A DNA stretch of 64,000 nt, taken from the NCBI GenBank assembly GCA_044226195.1, contig JBGAHO010000011.1, positions 1 through 64,000 on the forward strand, in the 5' to 3' direction. The notes below the pieces were generated by a model. The model saw only the letters and a program-made list of their open reading frames with translations. It did no database searches and was not told the DNA's origin. Below, one piece after another: positions 1 to 8,022 of the stretch. Source of the stretch: RPQJ01 sp044226195 (GTDB lineage: Bacteria; Pseudomonadota; Gammaproteobacteria; Steroidobacterales; Steroidobacteraceae). Each line of letters starts with the position of its first letter. The first letter of the stretch is position 1. A program made the position numbers and the translations under genes.

Positions 1-109
1 GAAGCAGGCTGTCGAGCCGCGTGCGCATGGCGGCGTCTCTACCCAATGGGAGGCTGGGCCGCAAGCTTCTTGCGTCCGGCGCGCCGAAACGGCGCAGGTC
101 GGGCAGAAT

Positions 110-745
110 CTACCCCCGCCCCGGCTCGGGGGCCTCGTCGGCCGCCCGCACCCGCGCCACGGCCGGCCCCGCCCGCAACCCCGCGCGGTGGGCCGCCACC
201 TTCGGGAAGCGCGCCACGTCCACCCCGTCGTTCGCCAGCCAGCCGCCCACCGTGAAGAGGTAGCCGTCGCAGACGGAGCAGGCCACGCCCAGCACCCACG
301 GCCCTTTGAAAAGCTCGGTCTCGATCAGCTGGAAGCAGTCGGTCATGTTCTGCGCGACCTTGCGCGTCATGTCGGCGAACGAGCTCTCCTCGTCGGCCCA
401 GCGATAGCCGCGGTGGCGGTGGGCGTGGGCGATGTGGACCGTGGAGGCGAGATAGCTGTTGAACGCCTGCGCCTGGGCGAACCCCCACGGTTCAGTCGGC
501 ATCAGCTTCGCCGCCGGGTAGGTCTGGGCCACCCACGCCAGGATCGCGACCGTCTCGGTCAGCACGCCCTCCTCGCTCGCGAGCGCCGGTACGCGGCCCT
601 TGGGATTGACCGCCAGGTACTCGGGCCGCCGCTGATCTCCATCCTTGGTGCTCATCCGCACCGCCTCGTAGTCGGCGCCGGCTTCCTCCAGCGCGATGTG
701 CGAGGCCAGCGAGCACGAGCCCTGCGCGTAGAACAATCTGATCAT
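110..745 (-). CDS. Glutathione S-transferase family protein
   Basis: The 211-residue product starts with the thioredoxin-fold pattern of cytosolic GSTs: MIRLFYAQGSCSLASHIALEEAG carries the N-terminal strand and the S/C-rich active-site turn, followed by NPKGRVPAL (cis-Pro loop) and LTETVAILAWVAQTYP (glutathione-binding ET pair). The helical C-terminal domain follows. The family conjugates or reduces substrates with glutathione in the cytoplasm. The start at 745 overlaps the upstream membrane-protein gene by 4 bases, so the two are probably co-transcribed. It is typical chromosomal, not phage, content and belongs to the left flank. Family assignment is firm; substrate is unknown. Confidence 0.85.
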   Translation of the reverse strand: MIRLFYAQGSCSLASHIALEEAGADYEAVRMSTKDGDQRRPEYLAVNPKGRVPALASEEGVLTETVAILAWVAQTYPAAKLMPTEPWGFAQAQAFNSYLASTVHIAHAHRHRGYRWADEESSFADMTRKVAQNMTDCFQLIETELFKGPWVLGVACSVCDGYLFTVGGWLANDGVDVARFPKVAAHRAGLRAGPAVARVRAADEAPEPGRG

Positions 746-990
746 CCCTGCCCTCCCTCGCGGCGGCGCAGCCAGCCGCGCGCGAACCAGCCGATCGCCA
801 GCCACGCGGCGACGATCGCGGCCAACTCCACCCAGTGCCGGCCGATCTCGCCCCGCATGAGCTGGACGATGGAAGCCCCGGCGAACGCGGTCAGCGCGAT
901 TTTCGGCACGATGCCGATCCCGGTGCCGGCTACGAAGTCCCGCGCCCGCATGGGCGTCACGCCCGCCGCCATGTTGACCACGATGAACCC
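742..990 (-). CDS. VTT/TVP38-type membrane protein, 5'-truncated
   Basis: The 3' fragment reads FIVVNMAAGVTPMRARDF, then a glycine-rich hydrophobic stretch and a last membrane helix (AAIVAAWLAIGWFARGW). The asparagine-to-RARDF segment and following GTGIGIVP resemble the conserved end of the VTT (SNARE-associated/DedA-like) domain of inner-membrane proteins. Upstream, homology stops abruptly at about 988 and the frame closes with TGA at 997-999, so most of the protein is missing. The break falls at the same place where the facing sigma-factor gene loses its N-terminus. It overlaps the GST gene by 4 bases. The family call rests on about 80 residues. Confidence 0.55.
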   Translation of the reverse strand, partial: GFIVVNMAAGVTPMRARDFVAGTGIGIVPKIALTAFAGASIVQLMRGEIGRHWVELAAIVAAWLAIGWFARGWLRRREGGQG

Positions 991-1886
991 GCCGCCTCAT
1001 CGCGCGCGTCGTCAGCCGGGCCACGCCGGAGGAGTTCCGGCGCGACCCGGAGATGCGCCGCGACCTGCGCCAGGAGGGCGAGCGCGCCTACTGGCGGGCG
1101 GTCGAACTCTACGACCCCGACCGCGGCACGGCCTTTTCGACTCTGGTGTGGACCACCATCTACCGCAGCGTGCGCCGCTGGATCGAGGACCACGCCTATT
1201 CGATCCGCGTTCCCGGCGCCCAGCAGCGGCGTCTGCGCCAGGTGCTCTGGCACCGCGATCGTCTGCGCGCCGAGACCGGGCGCGAGCCCTCGACGGCCGA
1301 GATCGGGGCGGCCTGCGGGCTGACGCCCGAGCAGGTGCGCCATCTGTCGCACATCCCGCGCGTCGCCGTGTCGCTCGACGACGAGGCCAGCGAGGACGGC
1401 CCGGACATCTCCGAGACCGTGGCCGAGGACGGCGAGGCCTCGAGCCCGCTGGTTTACCTCAGCCGGTCCCGCGTGATCGAGCTGCTGCACGTTGCCCTCG
1501 ACGGCGAGACCGCGCAGATCCTGGTCGAGCACTACGGCCTGCGCGAGGGCGGGGCGGTGGCGCTCGGTGAGATGGCGCGCAGCCGCGGCCTCGACATCGC
1601 CGACATCCGCGCCCGCATCCGCGCCGCGATCGACACGCTCGCCCAGCCGCACTACCAGGCCATCGCCCGCGCCTGGTCGACGGAGATGGACGCTGAATAC
1701 AGCGACGACCCAACGCGCGCAGACGAGACCGCCGTGACCGACGCCGTCCGCGCCACCATCGCGGCGGCCACCCGCGACGTGACGCACGCGCTGGCCATTC
1801 AACTCCCGGACCGTGCCGTGTGTACCCGCCGGCGTCTGGTTCGGCATAGCGGAAAGGTCGAGGCGAGGCAGACCCGCCTGATCTGA
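987..1886 (+). CDS. Sigma-70-like RNA polymerase sigma factor, 5'-truncated
   Basis: The open frame from 987 reads through RRLIARVVSR and QEGERAYWRAVELYDPDRG, then AFSTLVWTTIYRSVRRWIE, matching sigma regions 2.1-2.4. A region-3-like part follows (SIRVPG, then GREPSTAEIGAACGLTPEQV) and then a region-4-like helix-turn-helix near residues 180-230. The first ATG is at 1053, but sigma homology begins before it and runs into the junction at about 987, so the N-terminus is missing. The C-terminal 50 residues are not sigma-like. It is probably a phage-encoded factor redirecting host polymerase to phage promoters; that role is inferred. Confidence 0.65.
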   Translation, partial: TRRLIARVVSRATPEEFRRDPEMRRDLRQEGERAYWRAVELYDPDRGTAFSTLVWTTIYRSVRRWIEDHAYSIRVPGAQQRRLRQVLWHRDRLRAETGREPSTAEIGAACGLTPEQVRHLSHIPRVAVSLDDEASEDGPDISETVAEDGEASSPLVYLSRSRVIELLHVALDGETAQILVEHYGLREGGAVALGEMARSRGLDIADIRARIRAAIDTLAQPHYQAIARAWSTEMDAEYSDDPTRADETAVTDAVRATIAAATRDVTHALAIQLPDRAVCTRRRLVRHSGKVEARQTRLI

Positions 1887-1915
1887 CGCAACAATCACCG
1901 CAGGAGGCCACCACC

Positions 1916-2047
1916 ATGTCCGCGACGTTTCTGTTTTATCTGATGATCGGCACCCCCATCCTGCTCGTCGTCATGCTGTTCATCGCGCTGATGGCGAGCG
2001 CGGTCATGGCGCCGACGCTCAGCGAGTCGCCCAACCGTGACGAATAA
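1916..2047 (+). CDS. Small membrane protein (43 aa)
   Basis: An ATG at 1916 lies 8 bases after a perfect CAGGAGG ribosome-binding site (1901-1907). The 43-residue product is essentially one hydrophobic segment (FLFYLMIGTPILLVVMLFI) with a short polar tail. Its TAA overlaps the GTG start of the muramidase gene by 11 bases, which implies translational coupling. A position directly before a lysin suggests a holin-like or accessory lysis role, but this is inferred only from context and topology. Confidence 0.55.
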   Translation: MSATFLFYLMIGTPILLVVMLFIALMASAVMAPTLSESPNRDE

Positions 2048-3140
2048 CCTCTACATCCCGATGCTCTCGAACTCCGGCTCCCCGCTCGGATCTACTGGAT
2101 CCGCCGGATCCAGTGCGTCCCTTGCTCCGACGCCGGCGGCCTCACCCGTCGCGCCATTGTTCGAGACCAACGCGACCCTGCGCGGCAACTGGAACCTGCG
2201 CGTCGGTCAGCCGGGAGATGCGCAGGGCGGCACCGAGGGCAAAGGCGCCGTGATCGTGGCGCTCCCGCTCGGGGAGCGCGTCCACGCTGATCTGCCGACC
2301 GCGAACCGCTGGTCGTGGACGCTGACCTCGCCGACGGGCGTCGGGCGCGGACAATCGGGCTGGGTGAAGGTTGACGGGCTGGCGTTCGACATCACGCCGG
2401 CGCTGACCGGAGTCCCGGTCACGTCGGTCGCGGCCGGCATCAACGTCCCGCTGAAGCCCGCCGGCGACGAGCTGCTCGCGTCGGTCCAGCCTTCGGCAAC
2501 CGCGCGGCGCCTGGCCACCGTCTGGAACGCCTACGGCGGGTTCATCCGGGCGGTCGCGGTGAAACTCGGCATCGACTACCGCGCGGCGCTGTCGGTGTTC
2601 GTGATCGAGGCCGGCAGCCGCGCCTATGACGAGAACGGCCGCATGATCGTCCGCTGCGAGGCGCACCTGCTTGAGCGCTGGGGCGGCGATCGCGCGAGCT
2701 GGTCCGACCACTTCACCCGTGACGCCGGCGCGCAGTCCTGGGTCGGGCACAAGGTGCGCTTTTCACCGCACGGCGACTGGATCAGCTACCACGGCAACAA
2801 CACGCTCGAATGGCAGGTAATCGACCTCGCCAGCCAGCTCTTTGGGCGCGAGGTCGCGGCGCGCGCGACGTCGATGGGCCTGCCCCAGGTGCTCGGCGAC
2901 AACTGGCGGGCCTCGGGCTACTCGAGCGCCGCGCACATGCTGGCCGCCATGCAGGCCTCGACTCACTGCCAGATCGCGGCGCATTTCGACTATGTCGTCC
3001 GCGCCAAACTGGTCGACGAGGTGCAGCGCGAGGACTGGACGGGATTTGCGCGCAGCTACAACGGCGGCGGCCAGGCCGAGATGTACGGACGCCTGATCGC
3101 GTCGACGCTCGGCGTCGCGCGGCAGCTGCTGAGGGCGTGA
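2037..3140 (+). CDS. N-acetylmuramidase-type endolysin with N-terminal SH3-like region
   Basis: The 367-residue protein starts at GTG 2037. Residues about 45-120 form a beta-rich, SH3-like segment (NLRVGQPG, SGWVKVDG), a probable cell-wall binding part. From about residue 160 the protein matches the phage N-acetylmuramidase (DUF3380-type) pattern: LGIDYRAALSVFVIEAGSRAY with candidate catalytic Glu191, RCEAHLLERW, MGLPQVLGDNW, and a C-terminal FARSYNGGG motif. Such enzymes cleave the MurNAc-GlcNAc bond of peptidoglycan at host lysis. It lacks a clear signal peptide, so release would need a holin. Gene context (small membrane ORF upstream) fits a lysis cassette. Confidence 0.75.
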   Translation: MTNNLYIPMLSNSGSPLGSTGSAGSSASLAPTPAASPVAPLFETNATLRGNWNLRVGQPGDAQGGTEGKGAVIVALPLGERVHADLPTANRWSWTLTSPTGVGRGQSGWVKVDGLAFDITPALTGVPVTSVAAGINVPLKPAGDELLASVQPSATARRLATVWNAYGGFIRAVAVKLGIDYRAALSVFVIEAGSRAYDENGRMIVRCEAHLLERWGGDRASWSDHFTRDAGAQSWVGHKVRFSPHGDWISYHGNNTLEWQVIDLASQLFGREVAARATSMGLPQVLGDNWRASGYSSAAHMLAAMQASTHCQIAAHFDYVVRAKLVDEVQREDWTGFARSYNGGGQAEMYGRLIASTLGVARQLLRA

Positions 3141-3143
3141 GTC

Positions 3144-3431
3144 ATGGGCTGTTGGAAATGCGACATCCCGGTCGGTGAGAAACGTCACCTCAACATAGTC
3201 GCCGATATGTTCTGCAAGTGCGGCCACGAGTGGGAGGCGGCGATCAACGAAACGCTCGTCCATCGAAAGAATCCACCCGGCTCGCATCAGTTCGCGCGCC
3301 CGGACCTCAAGATTTTCCTGTGGTGCCCGAGCTGCGGAGCCGGGTTCTCGTTTGTGACGCTGCCCTGCGGGGCGGACTACGCGTTCGACCTGGCGTCGAT
3401 CCCGACTCATTCCAGTGTGGAGAGTCGATGA
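3144..3431 (+). CDS. Zinc-ribbon-like small protein
   Basis: The 95-residue protein has two paired cysteine motifs, CWKC near the N-terminus with CKC shortly after, and CPSC around residue 64, spacing typical of zinc ribbons. The middle is polar and no other domain is recognised. It starts 3 bases after the muramidase stop and its TGA overlaps the next ATG, so it is part of one tightly packed operon. Function unknown. Confidence 0.6.
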   Translation: MGCWKCDIPVGEKRHLNIVADMFCKCGHEWEAAINETLVHRKNPPGSHQFARPDLKIFLWCPSCGAGFSFVTLPCGADYAFDLASIPTHSSVESR

Positions 3432-3592
3432 ACGGCGCTCTCTACGCCCTGGTCGTGCTCGGCCTGCTGATCTATGTGCTCATTCGGGTCGTGCTGCCCG
3501 TGCTCGCCGGCTGGCCCGAGGAGCCGTATCGCACCGACGTCGAATGGGCGCTGTGGTTTGCGATCGATGAGGAGGAGCCCAGTGGCGACTAA
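3428..3592 (+). CDS. Small single-pass membrane protein (54 aa)
   Basis: The ATG at 3428 overlaps the stop of the preceding gene (ATGA). The N-terminal half is one hydrophobic helix (ALYALVVLGLLIYVLIRVVLPVLAG) and the C-terminal half is acidic (EEEPSGD end). It resembles the small membrane proteins common beside phage lysis genes, but no family is recognised. Confidence 0.55.
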   Translation: MNGALYALVVLGLLIYVLIRVVLPVLAGWPEEPYRTDVEWALWFAIDEEEPSGD

Positions 3593-4019
3593 AGGTAATG
3601 GACACGCGCCGCGAGTCAGCGAGGCGATGGCTGCCGACATCATGCGCATCCTCGTCGAGCGCGGGGAGGGCGCCGCGAACGCCATCACCGCCGCCGATCT
3701 GTGCCTGTCGCTCGGCATGACGCCGACCGAGTCGGCCAAACGGGTTGTGCGCGCCGTGATCTCGGGCCTGCCGGAAGCCGGGTTCCTGGTGGTCGGAGAC
3801 GACAACGGCTACCTGATCCCGGCCGTCGAGTCGGACGCCGACGCGTTCCTTGGGCGCATGGCCAAACAGATCGAGACCACGACCCGCCGCATGGACGCCG
3901 TCCGGCGGCTGCTCGGCCGCAAGTTCCACAAGCCCGTCCTCGGCGACCGTCCGCCGCTCACGACCTGGCGGCCGCGTCGTCCCGCCAGCCCGGCCCTGGC
4001 GCAGCCGCACCTCGTATGA
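3582..4019 (+). CDS. Hypothetical protein, possible winged-helix
   Basis: A GTG start at 3582 is chosen because a GAGGAGGAG ribosome site (3569-3577) sits just upstream and the frame inside the preceding gene is otherwise non-conserved-looking. The 145-residue product has a helical segment ITAADLCLSLGMTPTESAKRVVRAVISGL followed by FLVVGDDNGYLIP, the layout of a winged helix-turn-helix with a beta-wing. A basic tail follows. A DNA-binding role is inferred from this pattern only. Confidence 0.55.
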   Translation: MATKGNGHAPRVSEAMAADIMRILVERGEGAANAITAADLCLSLGMTPTESAKRVVRAVISGLPEAGFLVVGDDNGYLIPAVESDADAFLGRMAKQIETTTRRMDAVRRLLGRKFHKPVLGDRPPLTTWRPRRPASPALAQPHLV

Positions 4020-4357
4020 AGTTGGTCTACATCAGCGGGCCATACACCGCCCACAACGGCCGGACGGTCGAGGAGCACATCGCCACCGCCCGCGGCTATG
4101 CCGTGCAGGTCTGGAACGCCGGGCATGCCGCGATTGTTCCGCACCTCAACACCGCCGGGTTCGAGCACCTGTCGACCGCGACCTATCAGCAATACATGGC
4201 CGCCTATCTGAAACTGGTCGGGCGCTGCGACGCCATCCTGATGATCGACCACTGGGAGGAGAGCAGCGGCGCGTGCGCCGAGCTCGACCGCGCGCAGATC
4301 CTGGGGCTGCCCGTTTTCTACGCCTGGGACGGCGTTTTGCCTCACATACCCTTGTAA
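4016..4357 (+). CDS. DUF4406/nucleoside deoxyribosyltransferase-like protein
   Basis: The 113-residue protein begins MKLVYISGPYTA, the conserved first strand and Gly-Pro-Tyr loop of DUF4406 and nucleoside 2-deoxyribosyltransferase-like folds. It continues with IATARGYAVQVWNAGHAAIVPH and CDAILMIDHWEESSGACAELDRA. The acidic SSGACAELDRA stretch is where these folds place catalytic or ligand residues. Phages often carry such proteins, presumably for nucleotide or nucleotide-sugar handling, but substrate is unknown. The start overlaps the preceding stop by 3 bases. Confidence 0.7.
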   Translation: MKLVYISGPYTAHNGRTVEEHIATARGYAVQVWNAGHAAIVPHLNTAGFEHLSTATYQQYMAAYLKLVGRCDAILMIDHWEESSGACAELDRAQILGLPVFYAWDGVLPHIPL

Positions 4358-4387
4358 TGGGCAGACGGCGGGCGGCGTCTTAGGAGT

Positions 4388-4600
4388 ATGGCACCCACCC
4401 GTACCCCGGCTCCCGCTCTCCCGCAGAGCCCCATCGAGGCCGAACTCGAGCGCCGCCGTAAGGCCGGCTTTATCCCGTTCACCGAACTCGGCGAGACGCT
4501 CACGCGCCTCAACGCCAGCGTCCGCCATGTGGCCACAAACCCCGCCGGCGACATCGTCATCGTGCTCAACGTCCCGGCGGCCTCGAGAGCGAAGCGATGA
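4388..4600 (+). CDS. Hypothetical protein (70 aa)
   Basis: A 70-residue protein rich in proline at its N-terminus with a central charged helix (IEAELERRRKAGFIPF). The start lies behind the leader box GGCGTCTTAGGAG, which recurs upstream of the Lar-like gene at 15823. Its stop overlaps the DNA methylase start by 4 bases, so the two are coupled. No family recognised. Confidence 0.5.
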   Translation: MAPTRTPAPALPQSPIEAELERRRKAGFIPFTELGETLTRLNASVRHVATNPAGDIVIVLNVPAASRAKR

Positions 4601-5391
4601 GACCGCTCCTCAAGTATCCCGGCGGAAAGGCGCGCATCGCCGACTGGATCGTCGACTCGTTTCCGGCCTTCGACATCTACGTCGAGCCGTTCTTCGGGGG
4701 AGGTAGCGTGTTCCTGGAGCTGGCACGCCGGCGCAAACCGCGCCACGCCGTCATCAACGATCTATCCGGAGACGTTGTCAACTTCTTTCGCGTTCTTCGC
4801 GACAACCCGGATGAACTGGCGCACGCAATCTCGCTCACGCCCTGGGCGCAGGAGGAGTACGAACTGGCCCGCGAGCGCGATGACATCTCGGATGTCGAAC
4901 GCGCTCGGCGCTTTGCCGTGATGTGTTACCAGGGCTACGGATCGCGGCTCTCGCGCACGCCGGGCTGGAGAATCCACGGAACCGAGTGGGCCAACACGGT
5001 CAAGACCTGGAGGCGCTTCCCGGTGCATCTGGCCACTGTCGCGCACCTGATGCTGGGCGTCGAGATCCACAACACCGACGCCGTCCGTCTCATCCAGATG
5101 TACGACGGCGAGAATACGCTTGTGTATGCCGACCCGCCGTACCCGATCGAGGCGCGCCGATCGCGCGACACCATGTACGAGCACGAGATGACCATCCCGC
5201 AGCACGAGGCGCTCATCGACGCCCTGCTCGACCATCCTGGCCCGGCCGTTGTCTCGGGCTACGCTCACCCGCTATACGACGAGCGCCTGGCTGACTGGCA
5301 CCGCGTCGAGAAATCCGCCAAAGACTCTACCGGCGCCAAACAAACCGAAGTGCTCTGGATCAACCGCGATTTGGGAAGGAGGTTGCTCTGA
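4597..5391 (+). CDS. DNA adenine N6-methyltransferase (D12/Dam class)
   Basis: The 264-residue enzyme has the full D12-class signature: KYPGGK at residues 6-11 and VEPFFGGG at 29-36 (S-adenosylmethionine binding), the ND element near 52, and the catalytic DPPY at about 179-182. Length is normal for the class. It would methylate adenine in a short DNA target, plausibly to protect phage DNA from host restriction or to mark it; no partner endonuclease is seen, so it is an orphan methylase. It is tightly packed with its neighbours (4-base overlap upstream, 1-base overlap downstream). Confidence 0.9.
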   Translation: MRPLLKYPGGKARIADWIVDSFPAFDIYVEPFFGGGSVFLELARRRKPRHAVINDLSGDVVNFFRVLRDNPDELAHAISLTPWAQEEYELARERDDISDVERARRFAVMCYQGYGSRLSRTPGWRIHGTEWANTVKTWRRFPVHLATVAHLMLGVEIHNTDAVRLIQMYDGENTLVYADPPYPIEARRSRDTMYEHEMTIPQHEALIDALLDHPGPAVVSGYAHPLYDERLADWHRVEKSAKDSTGAKQTEVLWINRDLGRRLL

Positions 5392-6092
5392 TGGCTAAGC
5401 GCGAGACTCTCACGCTGCGCTCCCCGAGCGTGCGCACCTGGCTCAACATGGCGATGATGAAAATCGGCTCGAGCCTCGGCGAGGTCACGCTCGGCAAAAA
5501 GGAACGCGCGCGCTTCCAGGCAGTCGGGCGCGCCGCGATCGGCTTCGACCAGCTCGCCCGCGCCGTGGCGGCCGACGACGTCGTCGAGATCCGCCGCGTG
5601 CTCGCCGCGCACGGCTACAGCCTGCCGGAGGGCTGGCGGGCCGGTGGCGCTCCGATCGCCTACGTCGTCGGCAGCGATCACGAGTACGGCGCGGCGATCG
5701 GCGCGCGGGTGTTCGGCGTCTACACCGACCCGGCGCTGGCCAGGGCCCACGCCGACGCGATCGGCGAGCCGATCTCCGAGATCCCGATGACCGGCATGCC
5801 GCCCGAGGTCGCCGCCGGGCTTTCGCATTTCCGCGTCAGTCTCTACGGCACGCTCGACACCGTCACGCGCTCGAGCGTGGAACTCAGCGAGCCCTATGAG
5901 CGCCTCGACCACATCACCCACGCGCCCGACGACGTGCGGTTCTTTATCTGCCTGTGGGCACGCGACGAGGCCGACGCCGTGTTCCAGGCGACCGAGCGCA
6001 AGCGCGCCATGCGCGAGGAGATCCGCGAACAAGGCGAGCGCTTCATGGCTACCGTCCAGGAGCGGGAACTCCGCGAAAGGGAGGTCAAATGA
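5391..6092 (+). CDS. Phage paralog-family protein, member 1
   Basis: The 233-residue protein is not recognised. Its C-terminal 140 residues align by eye with the products at 6089, 6541 and 62259: a strand plus YTDPALARAHADAIG, then GMPPEVAAGLSHFRVSLYG, then FFICLWARDEADAVFQATE. The N-terminal 90 residues (helical, basic) are unique to this member. The gene is part of the tandem 5391-6963 array with 4-base overlaps. Confidence 0.6.
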   Translation: MAKRETLTLRSPSVRTWLNMAMMKIGSSLGEVTLGKKERARFQAVGRAAIGFDQLARAVAADDVVEIRRVLAAHGYSLPEGWRAGGAPIAYVVGSDHEYGAAIGARVFGVYTDPALARAHADAIGEPISEIPMTGMPPEVAAGLSHFRVSLYGTLDTVTRSSVELSEPYERLDHITHAPDDVRFFICLWARDEADAVFQATERKRAMREEIREQGERFMATVQERELREREVK

Positions 6093-6544
6093 TCGAGGTT
6101 CACTGCGTGGTGTTCGATGACGACTTCGACGGCATCTCCTTTGATCGCCTGATCGCCGGCGCGTACACCGACAGGGCTGTGGCCGAGCTGCATGCCGCTG
6201 CGATCGGCTACACCGTCAAGACGATCGTCGTCGACGGCGAGCCGCCCGCCGAAGTCCGACAGGGCCGGAAGTTCTACCGGGTCTACTTTGAGGCGCCCAA
6301 GATCGACTACATCCGCACGACCGTGAGCAACGACATCGACCAGGCCGGCACCTGGAGCGCGTTTGAGAGCGTTACCGTCGGCCAATACGGGTTCATGTTC
6401 TATACCTGGGCGACCGATCAGTACCAGGCGGCCAGCCTGGCCTGTGAAAAGCGCGTAGCGCTGATCGAGTCCGGCAAGCTCGTCGAGAGTGACGTGATCG
6501 CCAGGCCACGGATCACCATCAAACTGGACGGGGGTGCGTCGTGA
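6089..6544 (+). CDS. Phage paralog-family protein, member 2
   Basis: The 151-residue product shows the same architecture as its neighbours: an N-terminal strand (EVHCVVFDDDF), YTDRAVAELHAAAIG, a middle GEPPAEVRQGRKFYRVYF, and a C-terminal FYTWATDQYQAASLACEKR. The start overlaps the previous gene by 4 bases and its stop overlaps the next. No outside family is recognised; the shared blocks suggest a small alpha/beta domain in which one helix follows a conserved Trp. Confidence 0.6.
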   Translation: MIEVHCVVFDDDFDGISFDRLIAGAYTDRAVAELHAAAIGYTVKTIVVDGEPPAEVRQGRKFYRVYFEAPKIDYIRTTVSNDIDQAGTWSAFESVTVGQYGFMFYTWATDQYQAASLACEKRVALIESGKLVESDVIARPRITIKLDGGAS

Positions 6545-6963
6545 AAGTCTACGTGCTGCAACCCGACCCACACGACGCCGCGATCGACTCGATTTTTGTC
6601 GATCCTCAATTGGCCTCCCGGCGCGCCGATGCACTTGGGCTCGAGGCTGAGGAGTTTGAGGTGTCCGACTCTCTGCCCGACGTGATGGTGCGCGGGCTTT
6701 GTCATTTCGAAATCTCGCTGTTCCGCGACGGCACGGTCTTTCGTCGGCCCAGCAAAAGCCATGTGTTTTTCTCAACCCCAACGCCGCAGGACGAGTCGCA
6801 TGTCTGGCCTGACGGAACGTTCCTGATGCAGGTGTGGGCCGTTGACGAGGCGGATGCGCTCGCGCGCGCCCAGGCGGAGATGCAGCGTCTGATCGAGACC
6901 GGCGAGTGGGTCTGCGAGATGCCGCACCCGCTCTGGTATGTGCCCCGCCCAAAGGAGGAGTGA
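6541..6963 (+). CDS. Phage paralog-family protein, member 3
   Basis: A GTG start at 6541 overlaps the previous stop. The 140-residue product has the family blocks VYVLQPDP, LASRRADALG, LPDVMVRGLCHFEISLF and FLMQVWAVDEADALARAQAEM. It is a diverged copy of the two genes before it, so the cluster arose by tandem duplication. Function unknown. Confidence 0.6.
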   Translation: MKVYVLQPDPHDAAIDSIFVDPQLASRRADALGLEAEEFEVSDSLPDVMVRGLCHFEISLFRDGTVFRRPSKSHVFFSTPTPQDESHVWPDGTFLMQVWAVDEADALARAQAEMQRLIETGEWVCEMPHPLWYVPRPKEE

Positions 6964-7235
6964 TGAAACTCGGGAGCCTGTTCGTCCTGCTCGAGGACGT
7001 CGAGCGCCACTCGATCAGCACCGGCCAGCCGGTCGACCCTGCGCTGCGCCAGGCCTACGACGAGGTCAAGCGCGAGGCGGAGGCCTGCCTCAAGGCCGCG
7101 CTCGAGCGCCCGACCACTGACGAGATCATGACGCAGCATCGGCACGAGCGCCGCAAGTTCATCGTCCTAATGGCCGTGTTTTTATCTCTGAGCGCGCTGG
7201 CTTATGCCGGGATCGTGCTCGGATGGGTCCGCTGA
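6963..7235 (+). CDS. Small C-terminally anchored membrane protein
   Basis: The 90-residue protein has a polar helical N-terminal two-thirds and one C-terminal membrane helix (FIVLMAVFLSLSALAYAGIVLGW) preceded by HRHERRK, so the bulk should face the cytoplasm. A GGAGG site ends just before the ATG, which overlaps the previous stop. No family is recognised. Confidence 0.5.
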   Translation: MKLGSLFVLLEDVERHSISTGQPVDPALRQAYDEVKREAEACLKAALERPTTDEIMTQHRHERRKFIVLMAVFLSLSALAYAGIVLGWVR

Positions 7236-7241
7236 GCGCCC

Positions 7242-7499
7242 ATGACTCCGCGACGTCTGGCCTGGATCGGCGCGTCGGTGGGGCTGCCGCTGCGCGTGGT
7301 CGGCGTGCTCGTGATCGCGCCCGGTCGGCTGCTGTGGCTGGCCGCGGCGTCGTGGCGCCGCCGGAGCCTGCGCGGGCTCGAGACGGAGTGCGAGTCGCAC
7401 GTTGGCCCGGTGCGCGCATGGTGGCTGACGCCCGACCAGGCGCGTCGGGCGGGGACGCCCGGCCCGGTGGTCGGTGTGCTGATGAAGGACACGCGGTGA
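7242..7499 (+). CDS. Small membrane protein (85 aa)
   Basis: Product begins MTPRRLAWIGASVGLPLRVVGV and contains one or two hydrophobic stretches up to residue 37, then an Arg-rich and polar tail. It lies 6 bases after the preceding gene in the same direction. The ribosome site is weak, so the exact start is uncertain. No family recognised. Confidence 0.4.
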   Translation: MTPRRLAWIGASVGLPLRVVGVLVIAPGRLLWLAAASWRRRSLRGLETECESHVGPVRAWWLTPDQARRAGTPGPVVGVLMKDTR

Positions 7500-7527
7500 G
7501 GCTTCACTGCGCAAAGGAGAGGCTCTG

Positions 7528-8022
7528 ATGAAGGCGATTTCGTTGATGCAACCCTGGGCGACTCTGATCGCCATCGGCGCGAAACGGATCGAAACCCGCA
7601 GTTGGTCGACGCGCTATCGCGGCCCGCTTGCCATTCATGCGTCGAAGAATATCCCGACCTGGGCGCGCGAGGAGCTGGCGCGCGAACCGGCTTTTGGCGA
7701 CGCCCTGCGCGCGGCCGGGCTGAGCGGGACCACGGCCGACCTGCCGCTCGGTGCAATCGTGGCCGTCGCGCGACTCGTCGGCGTTGTGCCGATCACGCGC
7801 CAGAACGGCCTGGTTGACCCGAACGTCTACGAGGTCCTGGACGGCAGCGGCCAGCCGCGCCGCTGGGAGGTCACGCGCCAGGAGCTCATCTTTGGCGGCT
7901 ACTCGGACGGGCGTTTCGCCTGGCTCCTCGACGACGTGCGCGCGATCGGCCCCGTGACGGGCGTCAAGGGCTCGCTGGGTCTGTGGGACTGCGAGTCGAG
8001 GTTCCTGCCGAAAGGACTGTGA
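7528..8022 (+). CDS. ASCH-domain protein
   Basis: The 164-residue protein carries the ASCH pattern: KAISLMQPWATLIAIGAKRIETRSW with a conserved Lys/Glu pair, then GPLAIHASK, then LGAIVAVARLVG, and a C-terminal RFAWLLDDVRAIGPVTGVKG. ASCH domains are PUA-like folds that bind RNA or modified nucleotides; phage copies are widespread and mostly uncharacterised. AAGGAGAGG (7515-7523) is a good ribosome site. Binding partner is unknown. Confidence 0.75.
   Translation: MKAISLMQPWATLIAIGAKRIETRSWSTRYRGPLAIHASKNIPTWAREELAREPAFGDALRAAGLSGTTADLPLGAIVAVARLVGVVPITRQNGLVDPNVYEVLDGSGQPRRWEVTRQELIFGGYSDGRFAWLLDDVRAIGPVTGVKGSLGLWDCESRFLPKGL

Noticed and set aside
188..1570. 460-codon open frame on the + strand
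   Set aside because: It is antisense to the GST and VTT genes and crosses the joint; composition is Arg/Pro/Ala-rich as in high-GC shadow frames.
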